From assembly GCF_965660005.1 (NCBI RefSeq), contig NZ_CBFHYF010000014.1, positions 1-40,126 of the forward strand: 40,126 nucleotides of DNA, given 5' to 3'. The translations under genes and the position numbers were made by a program. This document shows, in pieces, positions 1 to 7,798 of the stretch. The DNA comes from Porticoccus sp965660005 (lineage in GTDB: Bacteria > Pseudomonadota > Gammaproteobacteria > Pseudomonadales > Porticoccaceae). The notes beneath the pieces were generated by a model. The model searched no databases. It worked only from the letters and a program-made list of their open reading frames with translations, and was not told the DNA's origin. Position 1 is the first letter of the stretch. Each line of letters opens with the position of its first letter.

Positions 1-110
1 TAGAAGGTGGATTTACAGATGTCCAGCCGATCCAGGGTCTTGCGCACCGGCAGATTCGAGTTTTGCACCAGCTGGATAATTTCATGTTTCTCCGCCGCTG
101 AGTACCTCAT
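1..110 (-). CDS. IS3-family transposase OrfB, N-terminal part (runs off window)
   Basis: Reading leftward from the ATG at 110, the frame is open to the window edge (36 codons). It starts MRYSAAEKHEIIQLV and continues with a KTLDRL..CKSTFY segment, typical of the N-terminal part of IS3-family OrfB, ahead of the DDE integrase core. The core itself is outside the window, so catalytic residues cannot be checked. The start overlaps the orfA stop as ATGA, which allows translational coupling; many IS3 elements instead make an OrfAB fusion by frameshifting. The full protein is usually about 270-300 residues. Confidence 0.7.
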   Translation of the reverse strand, partial: MRYSAAEKHEIIQLVQNSNLPVRKTLDRLDICKSTF

Positions 111-469
111 ATACCGACCTCCCCATCCGCGATCACGCTTTTTTTGAGTAGGCGGTTCTCCATACTCGCTTCGGCCAGGGCTTCCTTGAGGGCTGCAGAT
201 TCGGATCGCAGGGTCTTCACCTCATCGGTATTGGCTTCACGGGCGGTATCACCTGATAAGCGTTTCTTACCTGCTTCCAGGAAGTCCTTTGACCAGCGGT
301 AGTACACATTGGGGTTAATGCCTTCACGACGGCACAGTTCGGCAATACTGTCTTCGCCTCTAAGGCCTTCCAGTACAATCCGAATCTTCTCTTCGGCAGA
401 ATATTTCTTGCGGGTATGTCGGCGAATATCACGAACTGTTTTCTCGGCGCTTCTTTGGTCTGTCATCAT
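107..469 (-). CDS. IS3-family transposase OrfA (HTH DNA-binding subunit)
   Basis: A 120-residue basic protein. Residues about 20-65 carry the IS3 OrfA pattern (KYSAEEKIRIVLEGLRGE, then SIAELCRREGI and YYRWSKDF), a helix-turn-helix that recognises the element ends. Residues about 75-112 (EVKTLRSESAALKEALAEA, then ENRLLKKS) look like the leucine-zipper coiled coil used for OrfA/OrfAB multimerisation. The ATG pair at 464-469 follows a GAGAGGA ribosome site. The length is near the upper end for the family and shows no internal damage, so this copy may be active if orfB is intact beyond the window. The IS3 subgroup was not determined. Confidence 0.9.
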   Translation of the reverse strand: MMTDQRSAEKTVRDIRRHTRKKYSAEEKIRIVLEGLRGEDSIAELCRREGINPNVYYRWSKDFLEAGKKRLSGDTAREANTDEVKTLRSESAALKEALAEASMENRLLKKSVIADGEVGI

Positions 470-520
470 CGGTTCCTCTCGGGTTAACGATGAGCCAAAA
501 CCATCTCTTAGACAAACAGG

Positions 521-604
521 CTAGTTAGTCCAACTTCTGCTGACGGGATACACAACTGACTCCAGGAACTCGGCTTCCGCTGCCGGGTGAAAAGAATAGT
601 TCAT
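521..604 (-). pseudogene. ParE/RelE-type toxin, 5' stub cut off by the IS element
   Basis: The ATG at 602-604 overlaps the antitoxin stop as ATGA, the usual coupling in such operons. Its first 19 codons read MNYSFHPAAEAEFLESVVY, a clear match to the N-terminus of ParE/RelE-superfamily toxins (HPxAExE..EAxxYYE). After codon 19 (base 548) the similarity ends, and the frame enters the insertion sequence and stops at 521. Toxins of this family are about 90-100 residues with the active surface near the C-terminus, so the stub should be inactive. The remainder may lie beyond the left edge of the window on the far side of the element. Confidence 0.75.
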
Positions 605-825
605 TTGATGAACGCTCTAGCCTTCCTCATGACATCCTCACCGGACACAGCCTGAACAGAGCCATTATCGAGTTCTTCGCCTCTACGTTGGGCCTCGAGC
701 AACCAATCGGATTTGAGCTCCTCTTCTGACGGAGATTCCAGACTAAGAACGAGTCGCTGGATCAGTTGGACTCGCTCCTCTTTAAGGAGGTGGAGCGCCT
801 CATTTTCAATTTTCTGGAGATTCAT
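601..825 (-). CDS. Antitoxin of the 'addiction module component' family
   Basis: A 74-residue acidic protein from the ATG at 825 (MNLQKIENEALHLL). The pattern EALxLxxEERxxLIxRLxxSLE followed by an acidic linker and a C-terminal helix with Glu-Glu-Leu-Asp matches the short antitoxins usually paired with ParE/RelE-like toxins (TIGR02574-type). A longer frame begins at 852, but the family start is at 825, preceded by an AGAGGTC-like ribosome site. It would neutralise the partner toxin and repress its own promoter, but here the toxin is cut off directly downstream, leaving an orphan antitoxin. Family assignment is from sequence pattern only. Confidence 0.75.
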   Translation of the reverse strand: MNLQKIENEALHLLKEERVQLIQRLVLSLESPSEEELKSDWLLEAQRRGEELDNGSVQAVSGEDVMRKARAFIK

Positions 826-852
826 GGAAAAGACCTCTCGTTCACTTATCAC

Positions 853-1417
853 TCAATTTTGACACGGATGAGTATCAGGTGCCACGACTCGGTTTTTCGC
901 TCTAACGTTTGTATATGGCGCACTCGCGCTTTGCCAAAGCTGATATTCGGCACTTTTTTATAACGGATTGATACAGAATAGAAAATTGAGACATATCCGA
1001 TTCCCTTCTGAATAAGGCGAGTGTTTCCTGGTATCTAAAATAATAGGATCTCGTTATTTTTTCCCACGAATCTGCAACACGCTGTTTTATTTGGGTCATT
1101 TTTCTGAGTGGCAGGATAGCGCGTATTGGCTGAGTATAAGCCGAGAGGGCGATTTAACAACGTCTCGATAGACTGTATACAGAAACAGCCTATCGAGCGC
1201 GGATACCTATTTAATTTAGACGATGCTCTAAGCTGGGATGAAACGGCACGGCGGTTATCCTCTGAGGGGTTTTAGTAATGTTGCTGCTGATGGGGTAGGT
1301 AGGACAGGTTATCTAGCATCAAGAATGAAGAAATATGAGTAGCCGTCTACTATAGGTCTACTCTTCAAAAATATGGCTTTGGGGCGGCGGGAAGTTCATA
1401 AGATGTTGATTTTAAGG
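853..1417. other. 565-base stretch with no convincing gene
   Basis: This AT-richer stretch lies between the disrupted toxin-antitoxin pair and tRNA-Leu. It holds two short frames I do not recognise: a 65-codon minus-strand frame (902-1099) and a 49-codon plus-strand frame (TTG at 1126 to TAG at 1275, ending DDALSWDETARRLSSEGF). Neither has a ribosome site or recognisable domain; the second could be the tail of a lost gene. A nested palindrome is annotated separately. Presumably this is remnant accessory DNA. Confidence 0.5.
1164..1197. repeat. Nested inverted repeat
   Basis: The 8-base arms CTCGATAG (1164-1171) and CTATCGAG (1190-1197) are perfect complements around an 18-base spacer. The spacer itself contains the perfect palindrome CTGTATACAG (1173-1182). 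No T-run follows, so it is not a standard terminator. It could be a protein-binding site or a remnant of mobile DNA. Confidence 0.45.
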
Positions 1418-1504
1418 TGGTACCAGAGGCCGGACTCGAACCGGCACGCTTTTAAGGGCGGGGGATTTTGAATCCCCTGTGTCTACCAATTTCACCACTC
1501 TGGC
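1418..1504 (-). tRNA. tRNA-Leu (anticodon CAA)
   Basis: The minus strand folds as a class II tRNA. The acceptor is GCCAGAG paired with CTCTGGT (one G-U at the end), with discriminator A and an encoded CCA at 1418-1420. The D-arm contains GGTAGAC, the anticodon stem GGGGA/TCCCC encloses loop TTCAAAA (anticodon CAA), a long variable arm follows, and the T-arm has GGTTCGAGTCC. It reads UUG codons. The sequence closely follows E. coli leucine tRNA with the same anticodon. Confidence 0.95.
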
Positions 1505-1515
1505 ACAGGGGCGCG

Positions 1516-1543
1516 ATTATAGCAGTGGTCCCCGGAGAAGCAA
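1516..1543 (-). promoter_or_regulatory. Promoter of tRNA-Leu
   Basis: On the minus strand, TTGCTT (1538-1543) and TATAAT (1516-1521) are separated by 16 bases. The -10 box is extended by an upstream TGC and followed by a GC-rich discriminator (CGCGCC), typical of stable-RNA promoters under stringent control. The -10 box is 11 bases upstream of the mature tRNA 5' end. Confidence 0.7.
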
Positions 1544-1633
1544 TAGAGCGGTGTTGTCCCGGTTGCCGGGTACACTGGCTCTGGCGGTGGATTTCCATTA
1601 CCCTTGCGGCCTTTTACAAACCTCCCCAAACGT

Positions 1634-2686
1634 ATGCGCCGAGACCATTTTCATTACCCTCTGCCCGACGAGCTGATTGCCCGTCAGCCCGCTGCCGAAC
1701 GCTGTGGCAGCCGTCTTCTGGTGGTGAATGGCGTGACGGGAGCGCTGAAGCATCTGCAATTTCCGGCGATCAGTTCGCTGGTGAAACCCGGTGACCTCCT
1801 GGTGTTCAATAATACCCGGGTGATTCCGGCCCGTTTGTTTGGCCAGAAAGCTTCCGGCGGCAAGGTGGAAATGCTGGTGGAGCGGCTGATGGACGACCAG
1901 CGATTGCTGGCTCATCTGCGGGCCAGCAAATCACCAAAAGCGGGCACCCGGCTTCAGTTCGAAGGCGGAGCGGAGGCCGAGGTGGAAGGTCGCGAGAGCG
2001 ATCTGTTCCGGCTGCGTTTTCTCGGTGACAGAACAGCGCTGGACATTCTGGAAAACCACGGCCATATGCCTTTGCCGCCCTACATTGATCGCGCCGATGA
2101 CCCTGCTGACCGGGAACGCTACCAGACGGTGTACGCTGAAAAACCCGGTGCCGTGGCAGCGCCCACGGCGGGGCTGCACTTTGATCGGGCGCTGCTCGAC
2201 CAGCTTCGCGCAAAGGGGGTGGACTTTGCTTTTGTGACGTTGCATGTGGGGGCGGGGACTTTTCAGCCAGTGCGGGCTGACGATATTCACGACCATCGGA
2301 TGCACTCAGAGGTGATCGAGGTCTCGGCTGAGGTCTGTCAGCAGGTGCGGGACACCCGAGCCCGGGGTGGTCGGGTTATTGCGGTCGGAACCACCAGCGT
2401 ACGATGCCTGGAAAGTGCCGCCGCCGATGGCCAGATACAACCGATGACCGGTGAGACCGATATTTTTATCTACCCCGGTTATTCGTTCAAACTGGTGGAT
2501 GCCCTGCTGACCAATTTCCATCTGCCGGAATCGACGCTGCTGATGCTGGTGAGTGCCTTTTCCGGCTATACACACATGATGAACGCCTACCGGCAGGCAG
2601 TGGCGGAGCGCTATCGGTTTTTCAGTTATGGAGATGCCATGTTTTTGACCCGCAATCCCGCCGCCGCAGAGGACATTCCCCAATGA
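1634..2686 (+). CDS. queA: S-adenosylmethionine:tRNA ribosyltransferase-isomerase QueA
   Basis: The product (350 residues from the ATG at 1634) transfers and isomerises the ribosyl group of S-adenosylmethionine onto 7-aminomethyl-7-deazaguanine in tRNA, giving epoxyqueuosine at wobble position 34. The N-terminus MRRDHFHYPLPDELIARQP, the NNTRVIPARLFG segment, PTAGLHFD and the C-terminal LLTNFHLPESTLLMLVSAF are family hallmarks, and the length is normal (about 345-355). A TTG at 1604 would add ten residues that other QueA proteins lack, so I use the ATG; neither start has a strong ribosome site. The stop overlaps the first tgt ATG (ATGA), so the two successive queuosine enzymes are coupled. Cytoplasmic. 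Confidence 0.95.
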   Translation: MRRDHFHYPLPDELIARQPAAERCGSRLLVVNGVTGALKHLQFPAISSLVKPGDLLVFNNTRVIPARLFGQKASGGKVEMLVERLMDDQRLLAHLRASKSPKAGTRLQFEGGAEAEVEGRESDLFRLRFLGDRTALDILENHGHMPLPPYIDRADDPADRERYQTVYAEKPGAVAAPTAGLHFDRALLDQLRAKGVDFAFVTLHVGAGTFQPVRADDIHDHRMHSEVIEVSAEVCQQVRDTRARGGRVIAVGTTSVRCLESAAADGQIQPMTGETDIFIYPGYSFKLVDALLTNFHLPESTLLMLVSAFSGYTHMMNAYRQAVAERYRFFSYGDAMFLTRNPAAAEDIPQ

Positions 2687-3810
2687 GAAACAGTTGTTTT
2701 ATGTCCTTTGAGGTGGCGTGCCGCGATGGTGAGGCGCGCCGTGGCAGCATGACCTTTCCCCGCGGTACGGTTGAAACGCCGGCATTTATGCCGGTGGGCA
2801 CCTGCGGTACCGTCAAGGGTATGTTGCCGAGGGACGTTGAGGCCACTGGTGCCCAGATTCTGCTCGGTAATACCTTTCATTTGATGTTGCGCCCCGGCAC
2901 AGACGTGGTGATGGAACACGGCGGCTTGCATGAATTCATGCACTGGCCCGGCCCAATCCTGACCGATTCCGGTGGTTTTCAGGTGTTCAGTCTCGGGGCG
3001 ATCAGCAAGATTTCCGAGCAGGGCGTGGCTTTTCGTTCGCCCATCGATGGCAGTGCCGTATTTCTCGACCCGGAGACATCCATTCGGGTGCAGCAGCAGC
3101 TCGGTGCGGATGTGGTGATGATCTTTGATGAGTGCACCCCTTACCCGGCGACCGAACAGCAGGCCCGTGCCTCAATGGAGCTTTCGCAGCGCTGGGCCAA
3201 ACGCAGCAAGGATGCCCATGGCGACAATCCTTCTGCGCTGTTTGGTATTGTGCAGGGCGGCATGTATGAAAGTCTTCGCGATGCCTCCCTGGCCGGTCTC
3301 GAGTCAATCGATTTTGACGGCTACGCGATTGGCGGATTGTCGGTGGGTGAGCCGAAAGAGGACATGTTGCGAATTCTGGATTATCTGCCGCCGAAGATGC
3401 CCCCGGGCAAGCCCCGTTATCTGATGGGTGTGGGCAAGCCGCAGGATATTCTCGAAGCCGTGCGGCGGGGTATCGACATGTTTGACTGCGTGATGCCGAC
3501 TCGCAATGCGCGCAATGGGCATTTGTTCACCAGCGCTGGGGTGGTCAAGATCCGCAACGCGGTGCACCGGCACGATACCCGACCGCTCGATGAGAATTGT
3601 GACTGTTACACCTGTCAGAATTTCAGTCGGGCCTATCTGCATCATCTGGAAAAGTGTGGTGAAATACTCGGCGCCCAACTGAACACAATGCATAACCTGC
3701 GCTATTACCAGACGTTGATGGCCGATATCCGTCAGGCAATCGCAGAAAGTAGCTTCGATGAATTCGCTGTACGGTTCTATGGCCAGCAGGGTCTGGAGCC
3801 ACCGGCTTGA
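2683..3810 (+). CDS. tgt: Queuine/preQ1 tRNA-guanine transglycosylase Tgt
   Basis: This enzyme swaps guanine-34 for preQ1 in tRNAs with GUN anticodons, the step before QueA. Numbered from the ATG at 2683, Asp95 (TDSGGFQVF) and Asp149 fit the base-recognition residues, Asp268 in MFDCVMPTRNARNG is the expected nucleophile, and Cys306, Cys308, Cys311 and His337 form the zinc site. The first ATG overlaps the queA stop; a second ATG at 2701 gives an N-terminus (MSFEVACRDGEARRG) that aligns better with E. coli Tgt, so the real start may be 2701. Length 375 or 369 is normal. In many gammaproteobacteria yajC follows; here it does not. Confidence 0.96.
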   Translation: MRNSCFMSFEVACRDGEARRGSMTFPRGTVETPAFMPVGTCGTVKGMLPRDVEATGAQILLGNTFHLMLRPGTDVVMEHGGLHEFMHWPGPILTDSGGFQVFSLGAISKISEQGVAFRSPIDGSAVFLDPETSIRVQQQLGADVVMIFDECTPYPATEQQARASMELSQRWAKRSKDAHGDNPSALFGIVQGGMYESLRDASLAGLESIDFDGYAIGGLSVGEPKEDMLRILDYLPPKMPPGKPRYLMGVGKPQDILEAVRRGIDMFDCVMPTRNARNGHLFTSAGVVKIRNAVHRHDTRPLDENCDCYTCQNFSRAYLHHLEKCGEILGAQLNTMHNLRYYQTLMADIRQAIAESSFDEFAVRFYGQQGLEPPA

Positions 3811-3863
3811 GGTTTGCTCATTTGCCCCAATATGTCACGGGTGCCCGATATTTTCCGCCGTTT

Positions 3864-3893
3864 CTGACAAGGGTGCTGCTTCCACCCTATAAT
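3864..3893 (+). promoter_or_regulatory. Promoter of secD-secF
   Basis: CTGACA (3864-3869) and a consensus TATAAT (3888-3893) are separated by 18 bases, about 42 bases before the secD ATG. This gives secDF its own sigma-70 promoter in the 124-base gap after tgt, where yajC would otherwise sit. Confidence 0.65.
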
Positions 3894-3934
3894 GGTCAGC
3901 CTTTTCGTTCAGGACTCAATAAAAGAACAGTGAT

Positions 3935-5788
3935 ATGAATCGTTATCCGTTATGGAAATACCTGTTAATTCTCTTTGTCGTCTCTCTGGGCGTCATTTAT
4001 GCCCTGCCCAACCTGTATGTGCCGGATCCCGCCGTGCAGGTTTCCGGTCAAAGTGGTGCAACCGAAATCGGCCAGCCATTGCTGGATCAGATGGAGCAGG
4101 CGCTTCTGGATGAAGGTATCGAGTACTTCGGTGCAGAGAGTACTGGTGAAAGCGCTCTCATTCGTCTGAAAGATAGGGATCAACAGTTACCGGCAAAAAG
4201 GGTCATTCAACGGGCTCTCGGTTCCGATTACGTGGTGGCGCTCAACCTTGCACCCACGACGCCGGAGTGGCTTGCTGCGCTGGGGGCACAACCGATGAAA
4301 CTGGGGCTCGACCTCAGTGGTGGCGTGCATTTCCTGCTCGAGGTCAATATCGATGAAGCCGTTGGCAAGCGTATGGAGTCGGCGGTTCGAGAGATACGCG
4401 GTACCATGCGTGAGCAGACACTTCGCTACCATACGGTGAAGCTCGAGGGGGCAACGATTATCAGTAAATTCCGCACTGAAGAAGAGCGGGATGAAGCGAA
4501 TCAGATTCTCCGTCGCGATTTTCGTGATCTGACCCTGCAGTTCACTACAGAAGACGGGTTATTCACTATCCGCTCCACGATGTCGGAATCTGCAATCCGG
4601 GAGGTTGAGGATTATGCCCTGAACCAGAATCTGGTGACCCTTCGAAATCGGGTTAACGAACTGGGCGTATCCGAGCCCATCGTGCAACGCCAGGGCCGAA
4701 ATCGTGTGATGGTGGAGTTGCCCGGGGTTCAGGACACGGCTGAAGCAAAACGGATTATCGGTAAGACGGCCAATCTGGAATTCCGTCTGGAGGCCGAAGA
4801 ACAGAACGTGGTCACGGCAGAAAAATTTGAGTTTCTGGATGCCAAATCCCGTTTTCCCGATGCCTGGCTGGAACGGACGGTGGTGATTACCGGTGATCAT
4901 GTGTCGAACGCGACAGCCTCCTTTGATGAAAACGGGCTGCCCCAGGTGAATATCACGCTGGACATTGACGGCGGTGCCCGTATGCATCGGGTTTCCCGAA
5001 AAAATATCGATCGTCGCCTGGGTGTGCTGTTTATCGAGTATAAAACCCGCACGACCTATGCCACCAACGAAGACGGCGAGCAGGTCGCGACGTCCGAGCG
5101 CTATGTGGAAAAGAAAATCATCAGTCTGGCCACTATTCGCAGTGCACTGGGCAAAACCTTCCGCATTACCGGTCTGGATAATCCCCGCGAGTCTTCGGAG
5201 CTGGCACTGCTACTCCGTGCCGGTGGTCTGGCAGCACCCATGTATTTCGTGGAAGAACGGACCATTGGCCCCTCGCTGGGTGCCGAGAATATTGCCCTGG
5301 GGGTGAAGTCGGTCACCATCGGTATGATGGCGGTGCTGCTTTTTATGCTGGTCTACTACCGGATTTTTGGTCTCTTTGCCAATGTGGCGCTCTCCCTCAA
5401 TCTGGTAATTATGGTCGCTGCGATGTCGTTGCTGGGTGCCACGCTGACCCTGCCGGGTATCGCGGGTATCGTGCTCACGGTGGGGATGGCCGTGGATGCC
5501 AACGTACTGATTTTCTCCCGGATCAGGGAGGAGCTGGCCAATGGCCTGCCACCCCAGTCTGCCATCAATGCCGGTTATGACCGGGCGTTTGTCTCGATTC
5601 TGGATGCCAATCTGACCACTCTGATCGTGGCGGTGATTCTTTATGCCGTGGGTTCCGGACCGGTGCAGGGTTTTGCCGTCACGCTGTCGATCGGTATTTT
5701 GACCTCGATGTTCACCGCAATTCTGGGTACCAGAGCGTTGGTCAATCTGGTCTATGGTGGCCGTACCATTAACAAAGTCTGGATTTAG
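3935..5788 (+). CDS. secD: Protein translocase subunit SecD
   Basis: SecD works with SecF beside SecYEG in the inner membrane and uses proton motive force to help pull exported proteins through to the periplasm. The 617 residues are close to E. coli SecD (615). Visible features: a first membrane segment (about 8-26), a long periplasmic part with the D1 motif LGLDLSGG (123-130), then five C-terminal membrane segments of the RND type starting at about 450 (IALGVKSVTIGMMAVLLFML), including GIVLTVGMAVDANVLIFSRI, which carries the conserved Asp of the SecD proton pathway. The ATG at 3935 has a weak upstream AAAGAACAG. secF follows after 9 bases. The usual yajC partner gene is missing upstream. Confidence 0.97.
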   Translation: MNRYPLWKYLLILFVVSLGVIYALPNLYVPDPAVQVSGQSGATEIGQPLLDQMEQALLDEGIEYFGAESTGESALIRLKDRDQQLPAKRVIQRALGSDYVVALNLAPTTPEWLAALGAQPMKLGLDLSGGVHFLLEVNIDEAVGKRMESAVREIRGTMREQTLRYHTVKLEGATIISKFRTEEERDEANQILRRDFRDLTLQFTTEDGLFTIRSTMSESAIREVEDYALNQNLVTLRNRVNELGVSEPIVQRQGRNRVMVELPGVQDTAEAKRIIGKTANLEFRLEAEEQNVVTAEKFEFLDAKSRFPDAWLERTVVITGDHVSNATASFDENGLPQVNITLDIDGGARMHRVSRKNIDRRLGVLFIEYKTRTTYATNEDGEQVATSERYVEKKIISLATIRSALGKTFRITGLDNPRESSELALLLRAGGLAAPMYFVEERTIGPSLGAENIALGVKSVTIGMMAVLLFMLVYYRIFGLFANVALSLNLVIMVAAMSLLGATLTLPGIAGIVLTVGMAVDANVLIFSRIREELANGLPPQSAINAGYDRAFVSILDANLTTLIVAVILYAVGSGPVQGFAVTLSIGILTSMFTAILGTRALVNLVYGGRTINKVWI

Positions 5789-5797
5789 GAGCTCACC

Positions 5798-6721
5798 ATG
5801 ACAACGCTACGTGTTATTGATTTCATGGGCCAGCGGAGGTTGGCGGCGATCTTCTCCATTTTATTGGTGCTGGGTTCGCTGGTTTCCCTGTCCGTGAAAG
5901 GCATTGTACTGGGTCTCGATTTTACCGGCGGCACCCAGATCGAGGTGGGCTATCCACAACCTGCAGATTTGTCGGTGGTTCGGGCACAGCTCACGGACAG
6001 CGGTTTTGAAAATCCTACTGTGATCTACTTTGGTTCCGAGAGCGATGTGCTGATTCGTTTGCAGGGTGAGCCGGCGGCCGGTTTGTCCGATCAGGTATTT
6101 GCGGCACTGCAAAATAACACCGACAGTGAAATCGAAATGCGCCGGGTGGATTATGTGGGCCCCCAGGTGGGCGATGAGCTACGTGAGGACGGCGGTCTGG
6201 GTATGCTGGCTGCGCTGGCCGTGGTCATGCTCTACGTAGCTATCCGCTTTCAATGCAAGTTTTCCATTGGTGCGGTACTTGCGTTGGCTCACGATGTGAT
6301 CATTACCCTCGGATTTTTCTCGATCATCGGCTTGGAGTTTGACCTCACAGTATTGGCGGCGGTGCTCGCCGTCATTGGCTATTCCCTGAATGACACAATC
6401 GTCGTGTTTGACCGAATACGGGAAAATTTTCGACTATTGAGAACGGCTGAGCCAAAAGAGGTCATTAATGAGTCGCTGACCCAGTCATTGCAGCGCACAT
6501 TGCTGACCTCGCTGACCACAATTTTTGTACTGGTGGCACTGTTTGTTTTTGGCGGAGAGCTGATCCACAATTTTGCCATTGCACTGATTGTGGGTGTGGT
6601 AATCGGTACTTACTCCTCCATCTATGTGGCGTCAAATCTGCTGATGGCTCTGCGTATGACTCGGGAGAATTTGCTGCCGCCCGAGGTGAAAGAGGGTGAA
6701 GAGTTTGATGGGCTGCCCTAG
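5798..6721 (+). CDS. secF: Protein translocase subunit SecF
   Basis: Partner of SecD in the inner-membrane SecDF complex that drives late steps of protein export. The 307 residues begin with a membrane segment (about 15-32), then the short periplasmic domain opening with the motif GLDFTGGTQIEV (39-50), then five membrane segments from about 145, including LTVLAAVLAVIGYSLNDTIVVFDRIRENF, the SecF counterpart of the SecD transport motif (split here at 20: ends NDTIVVFDRIRENF). Length is normal for the family. An AGGAG site lies just before the ATG, and the 9-base spacing from secD indicates one transcript. Confidence 0.97.
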   Translation: MTTLRVIDFMGQRRLAAIFSILLVLGSLVSLSVKGIVLGLDFTGGTQIEVGYPQPADLSVVRAQLTDSGFENPTVIYFGSESDVLIRLQGEPAAGLSDQVFAALQNNTDSEIEMRRVDYVGPQVGDELREDGGLGMLAALAVVMLYVAIRFQCKFSIGAVLALAHDVIITLGFFSIIGLEFDLTVLAAVLAVIGYSLNDTIVVFDRIRENFRLLRTAEPKEVINESLTQSLQRTLLTSLTTIFVLVALFVFGGELIHNFAIALIVGVVIGTYSSIYVASNLLMALRMTRENLLPPEVKEGEEFDGLP

Positions 6722-6805
6722 GGTTTCTGTCAGGTGGCAAGGAGTTCTGGCGCATGTCAAGGTATTTTTGCTTGCGCGTTTTTGTAAGCCGTTTTAAAGT
6801 GGCAA

Positions 6806-6834
6806 TTGCAGGTGTTTAGCTGCCTGTATATTTA
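6806..6834 (+). promoter_or_regulatory. Possible cold-shock gene promoter
   Basis: TTGCAG (6806-6811) and TATTTA (6829-6834) are 17 bases apart; an overlapping TATATT (6827) is an alternative -10. The start would lie about 40 bases before the ATG at 6877. The match is moderate. Confidence 0.35.
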
Positions 6835-6876
6835 CACCGCCAACTGAGGTTGGCATTAAGTGCTTACGAGGATGTT

Positions 6877-7089
6877 ATGTCAGATTTAGTTACCGGTACC
6901 GTTAAGTGGTTCAATGAAGAAAAAGGGTATGGCTTTCTTGCTCAGGAAGGTGGCAAGGATGTTTTTGTACATTTCAGTGCTATTAACGGTACAGGCCGTC
7001 GCACACTCTTTGAAGGGCAGCAGGTTTCTTTCGAAGTGACCGAAGGCCAGAAGGGCCCGCAGGCACAAAACGTTACTGTTATTGCCTAA
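6877..7089 (+). CDS. CspA-family cold-shock protein
   Basis: A 70-residue single-domain OB-fold protein that binds single-stranded RNA and DNA and melts mRNA structure; such proteins act as RNA chaperones and transcription antiterminators. The RNP1 motif KGYGFL (residues 16-21) and RNP2 motif VFVHF (29-33) are present, and GTVKWFNEEKGYGF is typical of the N-terminus. An earlier in-frame start at 6850 is unlikely; ATG 6877 gives the family N-terminus and follows a GAGG site at 6869-6872. It stands alone, between secF and a strong terminator. Cold induction is not shown by the sequence; many paralogues are constitutive. Confidence 0.95.
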   Translation: MSDLVTGTVKWFNEEKGYGFLAQEGGKDVFVHFSAINGTGRRTLFEGQQVSFEVTEGQKGPQAQNVTVIA

Positions 7090-7113
7090 GGCAAGCGACC
7101 GGATTTAACCAAT

Positions 7114-7142
7114 AAAAATGCCAGCGAATGCTGGCATTTTTT
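7114..7142. terminator. Bidirectional rho-independent terminator
   Basis: AAAAATGCCAGC and GCTGGCATTTTTT form a stem with loop GAAT. An A-run precedes and a T-run follows, so it can end both the cold-shock gene (plus strand) and the convergent transglycosylase gene (minus strand, stop at 7217). Confidence 0.9.
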
Positions 7143-7216
7143 GTGTTTTCTTCGCACACGGTATAAAGGGTTTTTGTTTCACATAACCCTGAGGCGCTGT
7201 TTTGGTGTTTGTTTTT

Positions 7217-7798
7217 CTAACGCCAGTAGTCCCAGGCCACCATTACCCTCTCGGGGTACCAGGTTTTCCCGTAGCTGCCGTTATAGCGGGCGAGCGCTTG
7301 AGCGAGATTGCCATTTTCCTTGTCCAGGTAATACTTGAGAATCGTACACCCATAACGCAGGTTGGTATCGACATTGATCAGGTTGTCATCCGCGCGCCCG
7401 ATCTCGTGCTTCCAGAAAGGCATGACCTGCATCATGCCCTGCGCCCCGGCACTGGAAACAGCGTAGGAGTCGAAGTGGCTCTCCACCTGAATGACCGCGA
7501 GAACCACTTCCGGTGAGAGTTCTGCCCGGGTGGCGGCCTGGTGAATCTTTCGCAGCAGATTGAGTCGCTCCCTGCTGTCGGGAATGTACCGGGCAAGCTG
7601 AGTGGATTTTGCCATCAGCCAGACTTCGGCATCGAAGCGATCTTCAAAGCTGTCAGTCTGTGCTACGGTTTTCTTCAACAGGGCAAGCAGGGCCTGATCA
7701 ATTTCCTGCTCCTCGCCCCCGGAAGCGGCGCTGAGCCACAGGAGTGCGACGGTCAGCAGCAGCCGCCGTGCGATCCCCGTGCCGATCGATGTGCTCAT
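7217..7798 (-). CDS. Lytic transglycosylase, SLT family
   Basis: A 193-residue exported protein that likely cleaves peptidoglycan glycan strands to give 1,6-anhydro ends. Residues 10-27 form a signal peptide, probably cut after the Ala-Ala-Ser-Gly region. The catalytic core is visible: VIQVESHFD with catalytic Glu106, then SSAGAQGMMQVMP (115-127), YGCTILKYYLD and LARYNGS. No cell-wall-binding extension or lipobox is seen, so it is closer to small soluble Slt-type enzymes than to MltC. The ATG overlaps the proS stop as ATGA, so it is probably co-transcribed with proS. The exact subfamily is unclear. Confidence 0.88.
   Translation of the reverse strand: MSTSIGTGIARRLLLTVALLWLSAASGGEEQEIDQALLALLKKTVAQTDSFEDRFDAEVWLMAKSTQLARYIPDSRERLNLLRKIHQAATRAELSPEVVLAVIQVESHFDSYAVSSAGAQGMMQVMPFWKHEIGRADDNLINVDTNLRYGCTILKYYLDKENGNLAQALARYNGSYGKTWYPERVMVAWDYWR

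Larger units (their letters stand above)
1..551 (-). mobile_element. Partial IS3-family insertion sequence (5' end with orfA and start of orfB)
   Basis: Two consecutive minus-strand frames have the IS3 organisation: a helix-turn-helix orfA and an orfB whose start overlaps the orfA stop. The element runs off the left edge, so only its upstream end is here. Its outer boundary is placed near 545-551 because homology of the interrupted toxin gene stops there; a TG dinucleotide, usual at IS3 ends, lies at about 550-551. The other end, the terminal inverted repeat pair and the target duplication cannot be seen. The boundary is good to perhaps 10-30 bases. Confidence 0.75.

Noticed and set aside
890..965. 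Integron attC-like site near the antitoxin gene (TAAC ... TTATAAC)
   Set aside because: The GTTRRRY/RYYYAAC core sequences do not fit and the arms do not pair.
1173..1182. CTGTATACAG as a LexA half-site arrangement
   Set aside because: The two CTGT/ACAG halves are 2 bases apart instead of the 8 that LexA needs.
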